A stretch of 64,000 bases of DNA from Paragordius varius (taxonomy: Eukaryota; Nematomorpha). Numbering within the stretch: position 1 is the first letter of the stretch; every line of letters starts with the position of its first letter. The notes under the pieces are model-generated. The model was not told where the DNA came from. It saw nothing but the letters and a program-made list of their open reading frames with translations, and did no database searches. Position numbers and translations under genes: made by a program. Positions 1 through 13,522 of this stretch are shown in pieces. Location of the stretch: assembly GCA_964247055.1 (NCBI GenBank), contig OZ176054.1, positions 1,302,001-1,366,000 of the forward strand. The letters are read 5' to 3'.

Positions 1-3000
1 TCATTACCATCATTAGAAAAGGTGTATTGGACTAGAAGCTTATGTATGCTCTATCGATTAAACATCAAACAAAGATTCGGAATATTGAAAGTTATGATTT
101 CTTGGGAAGGAGTGTGACATAAAACGCCAGACAACGCAATTTCCAATAATTAATTTATTCCATACATCATTCAAAAAACCTGGGCAGACTAGAAGACTAA
201 CAGTAAAATAATGTTCCGTCTCATATGGCATTCATCTTTTACCAGAGCAGGAGCCAAATATGTACAGGCCGATTCAGTTGATTACCTTTAATTGCATGTC
301 CAAATCATTTTCCAAATAAAATATAAATTTCCAACTATTATTTTTATTTAAATGATTTTAATTTTTCGTTACCCTATTTCAAACTCAATAATAGAAAATT
401 CTGATGAAATTTATATATGCCGTTACATTATTTAAAGTGCTCTTGGTAAGAGGCATATAAAGTAAAAAAATACTTTTGTTTTCACTATATCAAAAAATTG
501 TAAATCGTTTATCTTTATTTCACGTAATCAGTCATTGAGCCTTATTATAAAGTATCATATGTTTAAAAAACGAAATGCTTCCTTCTAACTATTAATAACA
601 TTTATAGAAATTAAAAGCTAGTTTGTCCATTGAATTTTATATTTTGGAGTATTCTACGGTTGTTGTCGCCATGTTTATAATATAAGCTAAATTAGTATGC
701 TATTATAATTCAAAATATTGTATTTTATTGCATTTAAATAATCGTTTTAATAAAATCCATCTGAGCTTTCCCTTAGAATATTTGAGGATAATTTTTTACA
801 TGACAACTATATATTTATAAAGAAATGTAAAAAACCTCGTAAATTTTATGGAAAAAGTTTTCACCTGTTACCTCGTTTCCAACATACTTCATAATAGGTT
901 ATACGTTTCAAAAAATTTGTTAATAAACGTGCTAAACATTAATTGAATGGTTTTATTATATAATGTCCAAATGATTTCACTAAAATTTAAGAGCTTATCT
1001 ACGACTACTCCCGTATATTAATGCACCAAACCAAGCAAAGAAAACACGCTCTACGATGATATTTTTAATAAGGGCGGAATTGGTTTTCAATCAACTATAA
1101 TTTAAAACAATTTCTGTAAACTCGCCAAGTTTTTCCGCTCAGGTAAAATTAGGGTCATGACATTTTGTTTAAACGAGTTTTTGAATTCTAAATGATGAAT
1201 AAATAAGTTAACTAAGTCAAGCTTTAAAAATCACTTGCAAAACAATGAATAACCACCTTTAACAATTTAAATTCATTCTTAAAATTTTTTGAAATTTCCT
1301 CGAACACGAATCATCCTTAAGGTAATTTTAGGAAATCATATAAAATATATTTTTATTTCAATTGTTATGCTTTATATATTAATTTTTATGCGCCTCTTTA
1401 TCTGTTCAAGAATGCATTTTGATTCGTGATATATCATTCAAAATAGTAGTGAAAACTCAATGCATGTTAATATGTTTTACATCAATAATTAACATTGGAC
1501 ATAGGAAACAAACCCATGAAACAAAAGCCTGATCCTCCAAAAATATATTTAACTAATCGATGTAAATAGCTCAAACTTTGTGTACAATGATTTAAAAAAT
1601 ATAAAACAAAAAAGTTTTTTTTAAACCAAAAGCTTTTTAATTTATTTTTTTTACTCATAAACCATAATTATATTAAAATAATTTATATTATTTTTAAATT
1701 AGTTTTTTACAATATTTTGAGTTGAAAATTCTGACTATTAAGAGCCATTACATCACATTGATTTAAATGACTTACTACCATTCGAAGATTCAATCTTTTG
1801 CACCATCTAAAAAATTTTGAGTTTAAAGTTGAATTGGGGCCAAAAAATTTCGATAAACACCAAGAGAAATTTTGGGTATTAGACCAATTTTTTATACTAT
1901 TTATGTCCTTCAATGTAATAAATTAAAATGGCACTTAATAGTCAGAGTTGTCTATATTTATAGAACTGGCCACTTATTTTATTTGTGTTACAACCCGTTG
2001 TTTGAAAATAAATGGAATATTCTATACCATCATTACACAATTTTGACCAAGTAATGTTAATTTCAATTTTGAAATGTCTGATGTGATATTGTCATAAAAT
2101 TATTTAAATGTTATACCGACGCGCATAAATATGTGTCTTAAAAGAATTTATCTGGCTATATGTGATTGTCATACACCTCATGTACAAATGTAACAATTTT
2201 GTTCATATTCGATTTCATGGCGCAAGTATAATAACTATAAAATAATAGTTTGTTTCCCAAAATACTGTAATAAATTATCTCTATAATATTAACAAATATT
2301 GTTGTCCGGAAAGTGTGAAATCCACAACCAGCTCAAGTAATAATTATATTAATTTCTGAAAAAAAATCAAGTTAATATTAAATTTTTTTATTTTATATAA
2401 GAACTATATATTGAGACCATTATTAAAACTAAATGTACAGAATGGTGTGGTAGTAGAACTATAGCTAATCCTTATTTGTACTTTAAGTTCGAATCGGGAT
2501 ACAACCCAGACAAAGTTTAAGTTGATATTAAACTAAAACTCTTTAAATTTAAGCTTCTATTCTAATTAAAATAATTAAGCCAAAATCATAAAGCTTAGAT
2601 TTTAAATAAGTTTCATATCAAACTAGTTCGATGCTATTTTTATTTTAGAACATTATATTGAAATATTATGTATATTTGACTTTAAAATAAATCTATTTTT
2701 TTAAATTCACAAACATTGATCAAAAGAAAAAAAATAGTTTTTTCATTACTTTATTTAGTCATTGGACATGTATTGGCTAAATTGTTATGTAGTTCTACGA
2801 ATTGAGTAATATGAAGTATTTTCTAAATTTTTTTATAATTTGGTTCATCAATGTTATACTCGTACAAACTTTTCCTATGGTTTCGATTAGTGCCATATTC
2901 TTAGAAATATTTAAACAGGCCTGGGATCCCCAAAGACCCAATTTGAGTCGGAAGACTGATATTCAGCTATGCTTGAAATTTTAAGAGAATTTTCATGGCT

Positions 3001-3175
3001 GGTTATTTCTTTGTTCATTTTAATGTTTTTATACGCTAAAAGCGATATCTTTATTACATGATAAAATCAGTTACCCTATTAACAGCGCTAAGAACTTAGT
3101 ATTAATGATTTTGCTCTTTGCCAATTTTATTAGCTAATTTTGGGAATAATTTATAGTTTAGTCTAATTTCTTCTC
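1..3175. repeat. A block copy 1 (left arm of 25-kb segmental duplication)
   Basis: AT-rich non-coding DNA that recurs nearly base for base at 27,446-30,615 and, more diverged, at 52,296-55,660. It begins with the shared stretch around tatgctctatcgattaaac at about 44-62 and runs to the 3' end of a minus-strand LINE. I see no gene in it. A short reading frame that is open in the third copy carries stops here. Copies 1 and 2 share most indels, and copy 3 differs from both, so 1 and 2 look like the younger pair. Confidence 0.8.
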
Positions 3176-5950
3176 GATTATGGGGATCATAATAATAATT
3201 ACATTATATGATATCCCTCTTTTTAGCAGTCAGCCATACGTAAGCTATTTCGCCATAGAACCCTGTATATGGCGTCATCGTGTTTTAGGCTCAGTTTTGC
3301 CATGTCCCTCTTAATTGTTTCTATCCATCGCGTTTTAGGTCGCCCTCTTCCCCTCTTACCTTTCACAATATAATCATCAATCTTTTTACCAATGTAATTA
3401 TTATCTCTTCTTTCTACATGTCCAAACCATCTTAGACGATTTACCATAATTTTTGCGTTACTGGTTTAATTTTCGTACCTCCAATTATGTAGACATTTCT
3501 CTTGTCATTCCTCTTACACCGCACATCAATCTAAGCATTCTTATTGCAAAAACGCTCTGTTCTGATTTCTTTATTGCCCATGTCTGTGATTGTACATCAT
3601 TGTTGGCTATCCAACAGCACTTTTAATCTTACCTCTGACTTTTAGGTCAATATTTTTATCACACAATATATTTGAGAACATTTTATAATTTGCCCAACTA
3701 TTTTGAATTCTTAAATTTATATCAGTTAAAAAACCATCTGTTGCTAAAATCGCTCCTAATGCATTCCTCCAGACTTTTTAATACCCACCCTTCTAAATCC
3801 AATTCTCGTTTTTTCCCACCGAAATTTATAAGTTCCGTTTTCTTTTTATTAACTTTTAAACCGCATCGTAGTAACATATCCCATTTACCCACCAATCCTT
3901 GAAATTCATGCAACTCGTCTGCCAGCACTATTAGGTCGTCTGCATAAAAAATACCAGTATCCATGTTGCCCCATTTTTAAAATTTACTCCATGCATACTA
4001 TAAGTAGTAACGGACCGATTGACCCCTGATAGGCGCTTTGACTTATTTCGATAGGATGTGACACTTCCTGGTATGTTTCAACTTTGGTATGGTGTGACTC
4101 GTACATGCTTTTTAGAATTTTTATGTAACTTTCAGGAACATTTTTTTGCCTTAAGCACCACCATTGTATTCCGTGGTATTCTGTCAAACGCCTTTTCAAC
4201 ACAATTAAAATATCATGCTACTATATGCTTTTCGATTAGCCTTCTTACTGCGTGAATCGGATCAATGGTGGATTTTCCTGGAATAAAACCAAATTGATTA
4301 CCCTCTATACTAACCATTTTTCTCATTCGTTTCTCTAGAACTTTCTCAAATAACATTGTATGCCACATCAAACTTATCCCTCTGTCATTATAGCAATCGT
4401 TAATATATCCTTTACCTTTAAGAATAAGAAAAGTGAAACCCTTCTTCCATTCGGTTGGTATCATACCTGTAGTAACTACATTATTAAAAATATCCGTCAA
4501 AAATTCAATACCTTTCTCTGAAATTATTTTCAAACAGTATATAATAATATCGTCTGGACCTGCAGCCTTATTTATAGACATCTCTTCTAAACCAGCCTGG
4601 ATTTCTTCTTTTGTTATACTTTCAATATGCGCAGATGTATAATCTGGTGTTTAGGGTAAATTTGTCACTGACGCCCAATTCAAAATCCTGGAAATAATCT
4701 TTCCCCCTTTTCAATGTTTTCGCTTCCTCAACGAGTTATTTTCCGTTTTTATCTTTAATAGCGGTCGCGTAGGGGGCAGTCCAGCTTTCGTCTGTGTCTT
4801 AGTCGAACAATTTTAAAAACTTTGTTTAGACCTAGCTTACTGTTTAACTCCTCATATAATGATGCCGTCTTTTCTTTTTTCACCGATCTTACAAGCCTTT
4901 AAAGCTCCTTATTAATCCTTTTACATTTTTCCTTGTCTTCCGCATGGTGGGTTAACCTCCACATTTTAAAAGCTTTACTTTTCTCTCGCGATTTCAGAAT
5001 TATTTTTTCGTCTTTCAGTCATGCCTCATAAACCTGATTTTTACCACCTTTCCTTCCGCACACCTTAACTCCCGCCTCTCTATTGCCACATGAGATTAAA
5101 CACCTCCGAATCGCGGTTCCTGTCTAGCATGCCTACCGTTTCTACAAATCGTTCTTTACTGTTTCTTAAGGAAGCAAATTTAATCACCTTCGGCGCTATA
5201 AACTTTTATTTTTTAACATTTATTATCTGTCATATATTTACACACAAATATATTATGTTGTGTGCTAATCTGCAAGTTAGGTGTGACTTTGCACTCCACA
5301 ACTTAAAAACTCTGGTGGTACCAGAATATAATCGATTTGTGACTTCTTATTTCTACTTTCGTAGGTAGTTAAATAGCTATCCCTTTTAGTAAAAAAGGTG
5401 TTTGTTATAGCTAAGTTAAATTGAGCAAATTTTAATAAACAAGTCTTTTTTTTATAACCCCATAACCTTTTCCGCTGTCCTATTTTGTCCCACAAGGCCA
5501 TTGAAATCACCACAAAATATTATTTCTCTGTCTTACGTTAATGAAGTATTTCTGTGTCTAACAAATCACAAAATTTATCCTTTTCAGGTTTAGTTAACAC
5601 TATCTGAAACGCTTTGTAAAAACCCTTTTATTTAACAGGTCGACACTTATAACTCTACTGTCAGCACGTCTAACATCGATTCTTGAATGGCAAATCATGG
5701 ACACACTATTATGGCGACTCCAGTTATAACCTGAAAACATTTTATAGTTACCCTCTAATGTTTTAGTGCTGTTTCCACGATATCTGTCCTGAATGCACAA
5801 AAAATTACCTTTTTACCCTCATAGTTTCAACTAAATCATATAACTTACTTCTTAACTCAACATTTATACTGGCAAAACACACTCTGCAACCTTCCGTATC
5901 TCTATTGGCCCCTACCTCCGTGCAGCGATTGGCCAGGTCTGGCCTGGACT
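3176..5950 (-). mobile_element. Degenerate APE-type LINE (RTE-like), A block copy 1
   Basis: Minus-strand non-LTR retrotransposon remnant. Reading 5' to 3' on the minus strand: endonuclease pieces around 5.95-5.3 kb (frames containing CIQDRYRGNS and SQIDYILVP), then reverse transcriptase pieces at 4,581-3,722 (KAAGPDD, IPTEWKKG, NQFGFIPGKSTIDPIHAVRR, and the FYADDLIVL catalytic box), then a C-terminal piece at 3,447-3,223 (RLRWFGHVERR, GKRGRGRPKTRW). Several frame breaks separate the parts, so it is dead. The 3' end lies in an ATT-rich tail near 3,180. The same insertion sits at the same place in copies 2 and 3, so it entered before the segmental duplications. Clade assignment to the RTE group is from motif style only. 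Confidence 0.82.
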
Positions 5951-6320
5951 ACAAAAAAAACCCATAAAAAACAAAAATATATTAATAAGAATAATTATAA
6001 TGGATAAAATAAACACTAGAATACATACTAACGAATATAAATGTAACCAAAAAATGAAACCAAAAATTTAACCAAAATAAAATAGATAAATTAATATATC
6101 AATAAATAAAAATAAAAAATTATAATGATATTTTTATTCTCAATATATGCGTAAAATAATTTTACCTTTTTATTGGGAAAATTCAAATTAATTATAATTG
6201 ACCTCAAAAAATCATGAAGCAAGGGCCTGGTAAAGTTTAAATTATACTTGAGTTAAAAAATAATATTAATAAAAACACCCCAGTTTGTTCTATATTTTAT
6301 TAATATATTTTTATAATTAC
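5951..6320. other. AT-rich flank with internal deletion joint
   Basis: Sequence between the LINE 5' end and the first pseudogene exon. Around 6,235 (ggcctggtaaagtttaaatt) about half a kilobase is missing relative to copies 2 and 3, where the same left flank continues into kinase exon 13-like and exon 4/11-like sequence (33,700-34,200 and 58,660-59,165). No gene is seen. Confidence 0.55.
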
Positions 6321-7281
6321 CGGATTCATCTATGGATTGTTCTTGCTTTGCATCTAGAAATGCGTAACGTAAATTAACATGTAATAAACATCACTTTTTT
6401 AACATTATTTGCCTAAACTATATTATGGCTATTTTAACTGATACCTTAAAATGAATAAAATAAATGCGATTTAAATGATGTTTTTGGTATTGGGTAAATA
6501 TCTTGTAGGCACAAAAACCGCCATTGTCTTTCTATATGAGTGAAAAACATATAGCTATTTAATCTCTAAGTTAGGACTTTTGACAAAAGAGACACCATTT
6601 ATTACAAAGTCTTCTTAATTTTTTAAGAATATTGCTTTATGTAAGTGTGTAACTTTGTACAAGTATTAACACAATTAAACAATTATTGTTATGATACAAA
6701 TCTAAATCAAAAATAAATTTTTTAAAAGCGATGTTTTATAAACATAGTTTTCTTTTGACATATTACCCATGTTTACTACTAATTTACATGTTTGAACAGC
6801 AAGATTTACCAACTTTGCAGTAACAAACGATATTTCTTAAATTGTAGGTTTATAATACCTGAGCTGGGAACTCGCTTCTTACGGAACACTTTTCGAAGGG
6901 TTCCTAACAAGCTTTCTCCGGGCACCCCGAGTTTCCTCGCCTCGCCATCTAAACAATAATTAATCAGCATTAGGATAAATTAAACTTGCACTCTTAAAAG
7001 CAAGCAAGAAATATTTAAAAAATCTTACCCGGAGGATCCACTCTCCTCTTCCGGAAGAAGCCCCACCGTTTCTTCCACCGGGGACAACAGGCTCGATTCC
7101 TCCTTGAATCAGCTGTTGTCCCCTCATCACTATCGTTCCTTGCAATCACTTCTTCTGCTTCTCTTTCCACACAACAACAACTTAGCGTTAAAAGTGATGA
7201 GGAGATGTTAGGGATTCTGGAAGGAATCGTAAGGGCTGTCCCCAGTGGAAGAAAAGGTTGAATTTCTTCTGAAAAAAGCAA
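6321..7281 (-). pseudogene. Kinase-family 5' fragment P1-minus (exons 1-3, open frame)
   Basis: Minus-strand copy of the first three exons of the PAK-like kinase family: exon 1 at 7,029-7,190, exon 2 at 6,859-6,948 (90 nt), exon 3 at 6,321-6,353 (33 nt, DAKQEQSIDES). Splice signals are intact at the exon 1 and 2 donors and the exon 2 and 3 acceptors, and all joints are phase 1. Exon 1 keeps CCCVEREAEEV, ACCPRWKKRWGFFRKRR and PPG, very like kinase 1. The family start codon is lost because the copy is fused head to head with P1-plus. An alternative ATG at 7,281, in DNA antisense to the plus copy, reads in frame through exon 1. Exon 4 onward is deleted. It is either a pseudogene or a short chimeric gene; no kinase domain is left. 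Confidence 0.68.
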
Positions 7282-10060
7282 AAAGGTGTTCCGCCGGGTA
7301 AGACTTTTTAAATTTCTTGCTTGCTTTTAATGCAATTCTAATTCATCCTAATGCTGATTAATTATTGTTTAGATGGCGAGGCTGAGAATGTCGGGGAGCG
7401 TGGGAAGAGCTAGTTAGGAACCTTGAGAAAAGCGTTCGGTAAGAAGCGGCATCTCGGTCTAGTTTCTAAACCTATAAAATTAATTAAACATTTTCTATTA
7501 CATCACTTTTAAAATTATTATCTTTAATTTAGATTTACATCATAAACTTAATTTAATTTGATCAAATATGCTTGAAAGTTTCCTTACACAACTAATATAT
7601 AGAATGCTAAGAAATATTCCTAAAAAATCAAGTAAAATTGTTGATAAATGGTTTTTCTCAAAAGTCTAAACTTAAAGATTAAATTAGATTTAAATGTTTT
7701 TTATTCATAGTAGGGAGAAAACAACGGCGGTTTTGTTTCTACATTATTTTTATTCAATGCCAAATAAACCAAATTAATCTTTTGTTTTATTCATCCCAAC
7801 GTATCTGTTATAAGATAATTTAGTTAAATTGTATTAAATAAAGATATTTTGAACTTTAACGCAGTACAAAATTAAAACATATTTTGCCTGATTACAACAT
7901 CGGTGTGGTATATTACACACTCACAAAAATGTATCCTGATGAAATATATATATTCTGATAGGAAAGTATCAGGATTATCATGGTTTTGGTTTAACCTTTA
8001 CGAGTTATCAAAGAAAGTTATTTACACTTTTGTGTTTGCTCCGTATAAAATTGTAAAAGGTGCGCAATTTTTTCAAATATATGTTTTGGTGAAAGCTAAA
8101 TGCTTAATTTCAAAAGATATCACAAAAAAATATAACATAAACTACATATATAAAGCAAAACGATATTTTTAAGTTTAAATTTCCAGATGTAAGCTCTAAA
8201 AGTCCCAATTTTTTGCTTGTTTTAAAATTACAGTTCTCTTAAAAACAAAATTTCGACATTGTGTTATAATTTCAAATAGGTTATTTTTATCGACTTAATA
8301 TATTTTTTAAAAATGCATACTTTAAAAATTTAATATTTAGCAAAATTTGAAGCGTTTTTAACCATGATGGAAACGATACAAACGGTTGAGATGCTATACC
8401 ATTTATATATATATAATTCGATAACGCCAAACATTTTTATCGCTCAGAATTTTGATTATAATTTTCGCTCCTTTTTAAATAAAAATTGTAGTTTACAAAA
8501 ATTCACCAAAATTTGCAAGCAAACAAACCTTTAGGTTAAAAATTCCATAGTAATGTTCAACATCATTAAACTATTTAAAAAAGGAGTTTTATTATATCTT
8601 AAAGCTTTATGTTTCCATTCTGCTTCAAAATAGTTTGCGCTTCAACAAAATGTCAAAAATTTGTTTATGCAAAAAATAAGAAAACTAATATAAATTAAAA
8701 TTTAAGAAAAAAATTAAGGAATATCATACCTCCCACCTAATGAGTATAGTCGTTAAAACTAATAATTTTTTAAAAAAGGTCATTTCGTTATCATATGCTA
8801 TATATATTAAATTTTATGTAAAAAGAACCATTAGCCTGTATCTTAGGATGCGAGATTTATAGTTTCGCCACTGCACCAAAGGTTGCAATTCTAAGAAGTT
8901 TGACCGATCCAAAACCCAATTTTATGTAACATACGAGTGGAAAATAAAATATTAACCAATTAAAAATAGGCCAATCTTAGTTCTTTACCGCAAAATGAAA
9001 CATTTCATTACAAATTATGTGGTTAGAGAGTACTATACTAAATCTTTTTTTGAAATAAAAGATAATTAGTATATATTTATATAAATTATTTTTTTAATTT
9101 CAAAAAGCAGTTCAAAAGTGGGCGCATAGAGGCGCACTTTTTTTCTAAAAACCCAGTACTATGCTGCGAAAAACAGCCTATCTGGTCACATTACGTTAAG
9201 ATAGTTTTAAATAGTATTTATAAAAAATATTACATGTTTTGCATTGATGTATTATTACATATTAATTTACGTTACGCATTTCTAGATGCAAAGCAAGAAC
9301 AATCCATATATGAATCAAGTAATTATGCAAAAAAATTAATTAATAACAAAATATATAACAAACAGGGGTGTTTTTAAATAATGTTAACTAAATATATTTA
9401 TGCAATAAATTCGATATTCGCCATCATGTTTAAAATTTGATATTTAATAAATTATGCGACACCTTTTTTACCACTTCCTTGTAAGATTCTAAAAAAATTT
9501 TTTTTTATTCAGTTTACTTCAGTACCTATCCGCAAGAGGAGGGCGCTGGTAATTTTTTTGAGCCTGCAAAAACAAGTAGATTACAATTATATTGTGATAT
9601 TTTTTTGGGGAAATAGATACTAAACAATCAAATTTAAATAAATCTTGAATTTTAGAGTATATTAATTTTAACCTTTATTTAGTAGTAAAAAAGAAATCGG
9701 TTAGCATAACTTCATCTCAGTTCAGTTCCGCTAAATCTTGTTAGCAAAAGAACTCATGTTATATATAAAATTATTATATAAATACTTTTTACAATTTATT
9801 ATAAAAATGTCAATATTTTAGCATCCAGTTATCCTTTTAAAACTCGAAGAAACTGCCAACAAATAATAATTTTAACGATGTATTGATCAAAATCGACCGG
9901 AACAAGCCAGAAGACATAAGTGATTTCGCTACATACAATAGCATCTCTAAAACTAGTAAAGGCACCTAATCGCTAGATCTAATTTTCGGACCGATGTTTT
10001 TCACAAAAGACAATCAGATAGAGATTAATTCAAACAATTATGAATAAAATATCCCTTTCA
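7191..10060 (+). pseudogene. Kinase-family fragment P1-plus (exons 1-6 and N-lobe-like block)
   Basis: Plus-strand partner of P1-minus. Exon 1 (about 7,191-7,297) lacks the start and has an in-frame TGA. Exon 2 (7,373-7,462) has a TAG and has lost its donor. Exon 3 (9,286-9,318), exon 4 (9,513-9,575, frame intact), exon 5 (about 9,706-9,757, with a TAG) and exon 6 (from 9,822) follow in the same order and spacing logic as the intact genes. After exon 6 comes a 30-codon open stretch (9,877-9,966) with YNSISKTSKGT, then IFGPMFF. This could be a diverged, intron-less version of exons 7-8 ([10 protein letters not shown] and FGTVFL in kinase 1). Long introns contain only AT-rich sequence. Clearly broken. 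Confidence 0.7.
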
Positions 10061-10500
10061 AAATTAGGCGTCCAAAACATTTACCCTTTTTGGAGTTACC
10101 ATAAATACAAACTTTAGAAAATATAATAAAACTTCCAACTACTAAACTGATTATACAATGATCTAAAATATTCGTTTTCTTTGTATTTACAAAGTGCAAC
10201 AATCCTGATAAAATTAAATTAGATATGGGAATTAAGAATTTTTAAGTGTTACTGGCTTTGGAGCTTATGAGAAGAGTACACTTTTATGCTAATTGCTCCA
10301 CATCAAAAATCATTGTTATACATATTATCTTTTTTTCTCTAGTCCTTGGTGCCTTATTATTTTATTTTTACAAGCGTAGCCATAATTTCTTTATATTTTT
10401 CTTTTATGATTGCCATACAAAGTGAAATATTAATATTTAATTTATCCAAATTGACAACATTTATAAAGATTACTTTTTAAATTTATTTATTATACTATAT
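10061..10500. other. AT-rich spacer
   Basis: No gene or structured repeat seen. The stretch is conserved with about 62,760-63,480, so it belongs to the duplicated B block. Confidence 0.4.
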
Positions 10501-13340
10501 ATTTATTTATTTTTTGTAAAGAGGGTAATTGAGAGGGAAGGCAATGGCAAACCACCCTTGTTTTATTACTGCCAAAAAATAGTTTTACTATATGCAATCA
10601 ACGCGACTTTTCAAAGTTGGGTGCTGGAACGTACTTTCATTAACAGAAACCAAACAGGTTATAATTGAAAGGGAAATATAAAGATTGAACTTAGATATAT
10701 TCGGTCTAACAGAAACCAAGCAAAAGGTAGCGCGAAAGCACAAAATGAAAATTATACATTGTTAAGATCGAGGAGAGATGACCAGAAATCAGAAGCCGTT
10801 GCAGTATTAATAAAAAACAACTTAAATAAAAGTCTCATTAGTTATACATACACCCAGAATCATGAGTATGGCTGAATGCTAAGCCACTTAAATATGCTCC
10901 TACGCCAAACGCTCCCAAAGAAGACATAAAGAATTTTAATGCAAAGTTGCAAATAGTTTTGGATGAAACGAAGAAAGGAGATATGATTATCATAGGAGGG
11001 AATTGGAACAGCAAAGTTGGTAGAGGTAGAGTAGATTAAATAGTTGGCCCATATCGATTCGGAGAACGAAACGAGGCTGGGGAGGCACTGATCAATTTTT
11101 GCCAAGAAAATGAGATGATGATAACCAACACATGGTTTCCACAACACAATAGGAGGTTATACACATGGACCTCTCCATGTGGTAATATAATATCCAATAC
11201 ATAATATGTCCTTAAAAATGGAAAAGGAATAAACTCGATACCAGAACAAGCAAAAGCAGCGATTGCTCTAGCGATCATGAGCTTTTAGTAACCAAAATCA
11301 AACTTAAAATAATTAATAATAAGGTAAAACAGACATACATGACACTCGAACATTCCAAATAGTTTTAGAACAAAAACGAAAGATGGATTAGAAAGATTGG
11401 ACACCGAATGTAGCTCAGAACAATTATGGGGAACGATAAAAAATGTTATTAATGAAGTGGCAAAAGAAAAAGTGCAGAGAGTAAAGAGGAAAAATAATAA
11501 ATGGATAGCAAAAAAAGTTTAGAGATTACAGAAAAGCGGAGAAAATCTAAATCAAGAGGTGATAATAAAATGGTTAAATTATATAACAAAGCATTTCAAC
11601 GACAAAGGAAGGATTATGAAAATTATTTAATAACAATGTCTGTAAGTGGGATTAAATAACAAAAAAGGATTAATGCAACCAATGTTCCAGAAACTGAAGC
11701 AAATGACTCACAAACCTTATATATCATCCCAAAAGATTAGAAAAGAGTATGGCACCATATTATGCAAACAAATAGAAGTACGAGAAAAATGAAGGAATAC
11801 ACCCAAAAACTCTATCAGGCTCCTCAAGCAAAGTGTTGCAATTGAAAGAAGATGAACGTGATCCAGATATACTAAGAGAGGAGGTTGAATTAGCTTTAAA
11901 ACAAATCCTAACCACAAAGCGATGGGATTAGACAATATCCCAATAGAGTTCATAAAAGCTTTGCCTGTAGAAACGTTACACAAGTTATGTCAAAAGGTGT
12001 GGGAAACATGTGAGTGGCCAAACGACTGGATATCATCTTTATATATACAAAAAATGAGATGTACTCCAGTGCGAGAACTATCGGAACATATCTCTTATTA
12101 GCCACGCTAGTAAGGTCTTACTAAAGATAATACAAAAGAGGATGCACAGTATCATACAGTCAGAAATACCAGATAATCAAGCCGGATTTATGAAGGGAAA
12201 AAGCACAAGAGATTATATCTTAAACATGAGAAGGATAATGGAGACATCCAAAGAGTTCCAGAAAGAATTATACATGTGTTATGTTGATTACAGAGAAGCC
12301 TTCGATTCATTTTCTATGACTCCTTGTGGGAAACATTAAAGTTAGTAGGGGTATCGTCTCACTTAATAAGATTGATTAGCTCTCTTTATGTAAAACAAAG
12401 AGGGATTATTAGAACATCACCGGGGGACACTACGAAATTCCTATCTTGAAAGGAGTCATGCAAAGGTCTTGCTTATCCCCTTATCTGTTCAATATGTGCG
12501 CACAGAAATGATAATGAGGATGTTAGATGGTAAAAATATTGTAAGAATAGGAGGGATAACAATCAGTAATTTAAGGTTTGCAGACGATACCACTCTTATA
12601 GCTGAAAGTGTAAATGATTTAAAGGAATTGATTGAAGAGATTCGAAACGAAAGTTAGAGTTATGGTCTTAAGCTTAATCCTAACAAAACCAAAATATTAT
12701 GTGCTGGAGAAAAGCCTACAATTATTAGAAGTAGAAATAGAAGTTAAACAGTTAACGTTTTTGGGCGCAATAATTTTAGAGGATGGGTTTTCAACTCCTG
12801 ACATCAGAAAGAGAATAGGATTGGGTAGAGAAGCAATGACCAAATTAAAAAAGATTTGGAAAAACAAAAGCGTAAAAGTTAAAACCAAAAAAGATTACTC
12901 TACTGTTTCGTTCTCCCGGTCACCACATATGGATGTGAGAGTTGGAGTCTCAGAAAAAGGGACAAAGAAAGGCTAATGGCTTTTGAAAGGAGCTGCTGGC
13001 GTAGGATGCTAAGATACACCTGTAAGATAAAATTAAGAATGGAAATCTAACTACAGAAATAAAACCTAAAACAAACATCCTTAAGATAATTCTAAAAAGA
13101 AAGTTAACATATTTTGGTCATATCATGCGATCGAATTCTTTAGAGAAAGATACAATGTTTGGGAAGGTATAAGGGCAAAGGAAACGGGGCCGACCACCGA
13201 TGAGATGGTTGGATACGAAAAAAGAAGAGATTAAAATGACATTAAACGATCTGAATATAAAAGTTAGAAGAAAATGGAATGAAATGGTGTAAACTATATC
13301 CAAAAAGTCGTTTGCGACTTAGCAAAAACCAACCAACCAT
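10500..13340 (+). mobile_element. RTE/BovB-like LINE, near full length but decayed
   Basis: Plus-strand non-LTR element. It opens with a leader containing ggcaatggcaaaccaccc (10,541-10,558), then endonuclease pieces from about 10,590 (FKVGCWNV, TETKQK) and about 10,975-11,200 (MIIIGGNWNSKVG, FGERNEAGEALINFC, MITNTWFPQH). Reverse transcriptase follows at 12,142-12,720 (IPDNQAGFMKGKSTRDYI, CYVDYREAFDS, LRFADDTTLIAES, LKLNPNKTK), then a C-terminal part at 12,720-13,320 (FLGAIILEDG, REAMTKLKKIWKNK, SRLRLSKNQPT). The order and the WGSKSRLRL-type end resemble BovB/RTE proteins. Multiple frame breaks make it inactive. A second copy of the same family starts at 63,480 at the equivalent place in unit III. 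Confidence 0.85.
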
Positions 13341-13522
13341 AGGAGAACAGATGTAAATTGGTAATAAACTATATTCTATTTTAGAAATCGCAATTATATA
13401 TTTGTTGAAATTAAAGTTTAAACAAGTATCGTTGCTTTTTATCCTTCATACGTCCTTAATAATTTTTATTTTAACTTAAAATACAATAGTTTTATATTAT
13501 ATTACTCAAATCTGAATAATAG

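Noticed and set aside
3722-3964. Open frames with FYADDLIVL and related pieces as host genes
   Set aside because: They are reverse transcriptase fragments of the A-block LINE, repeated at matching positions in all three units.
7903-8172. 89-codon open frame as a gene
   Set aside because: Low-complexity, K/Y/I-rich translation of intronic sequence; the equivalent in unit III (about 60.9-61.2 kb) does not keep the frame.
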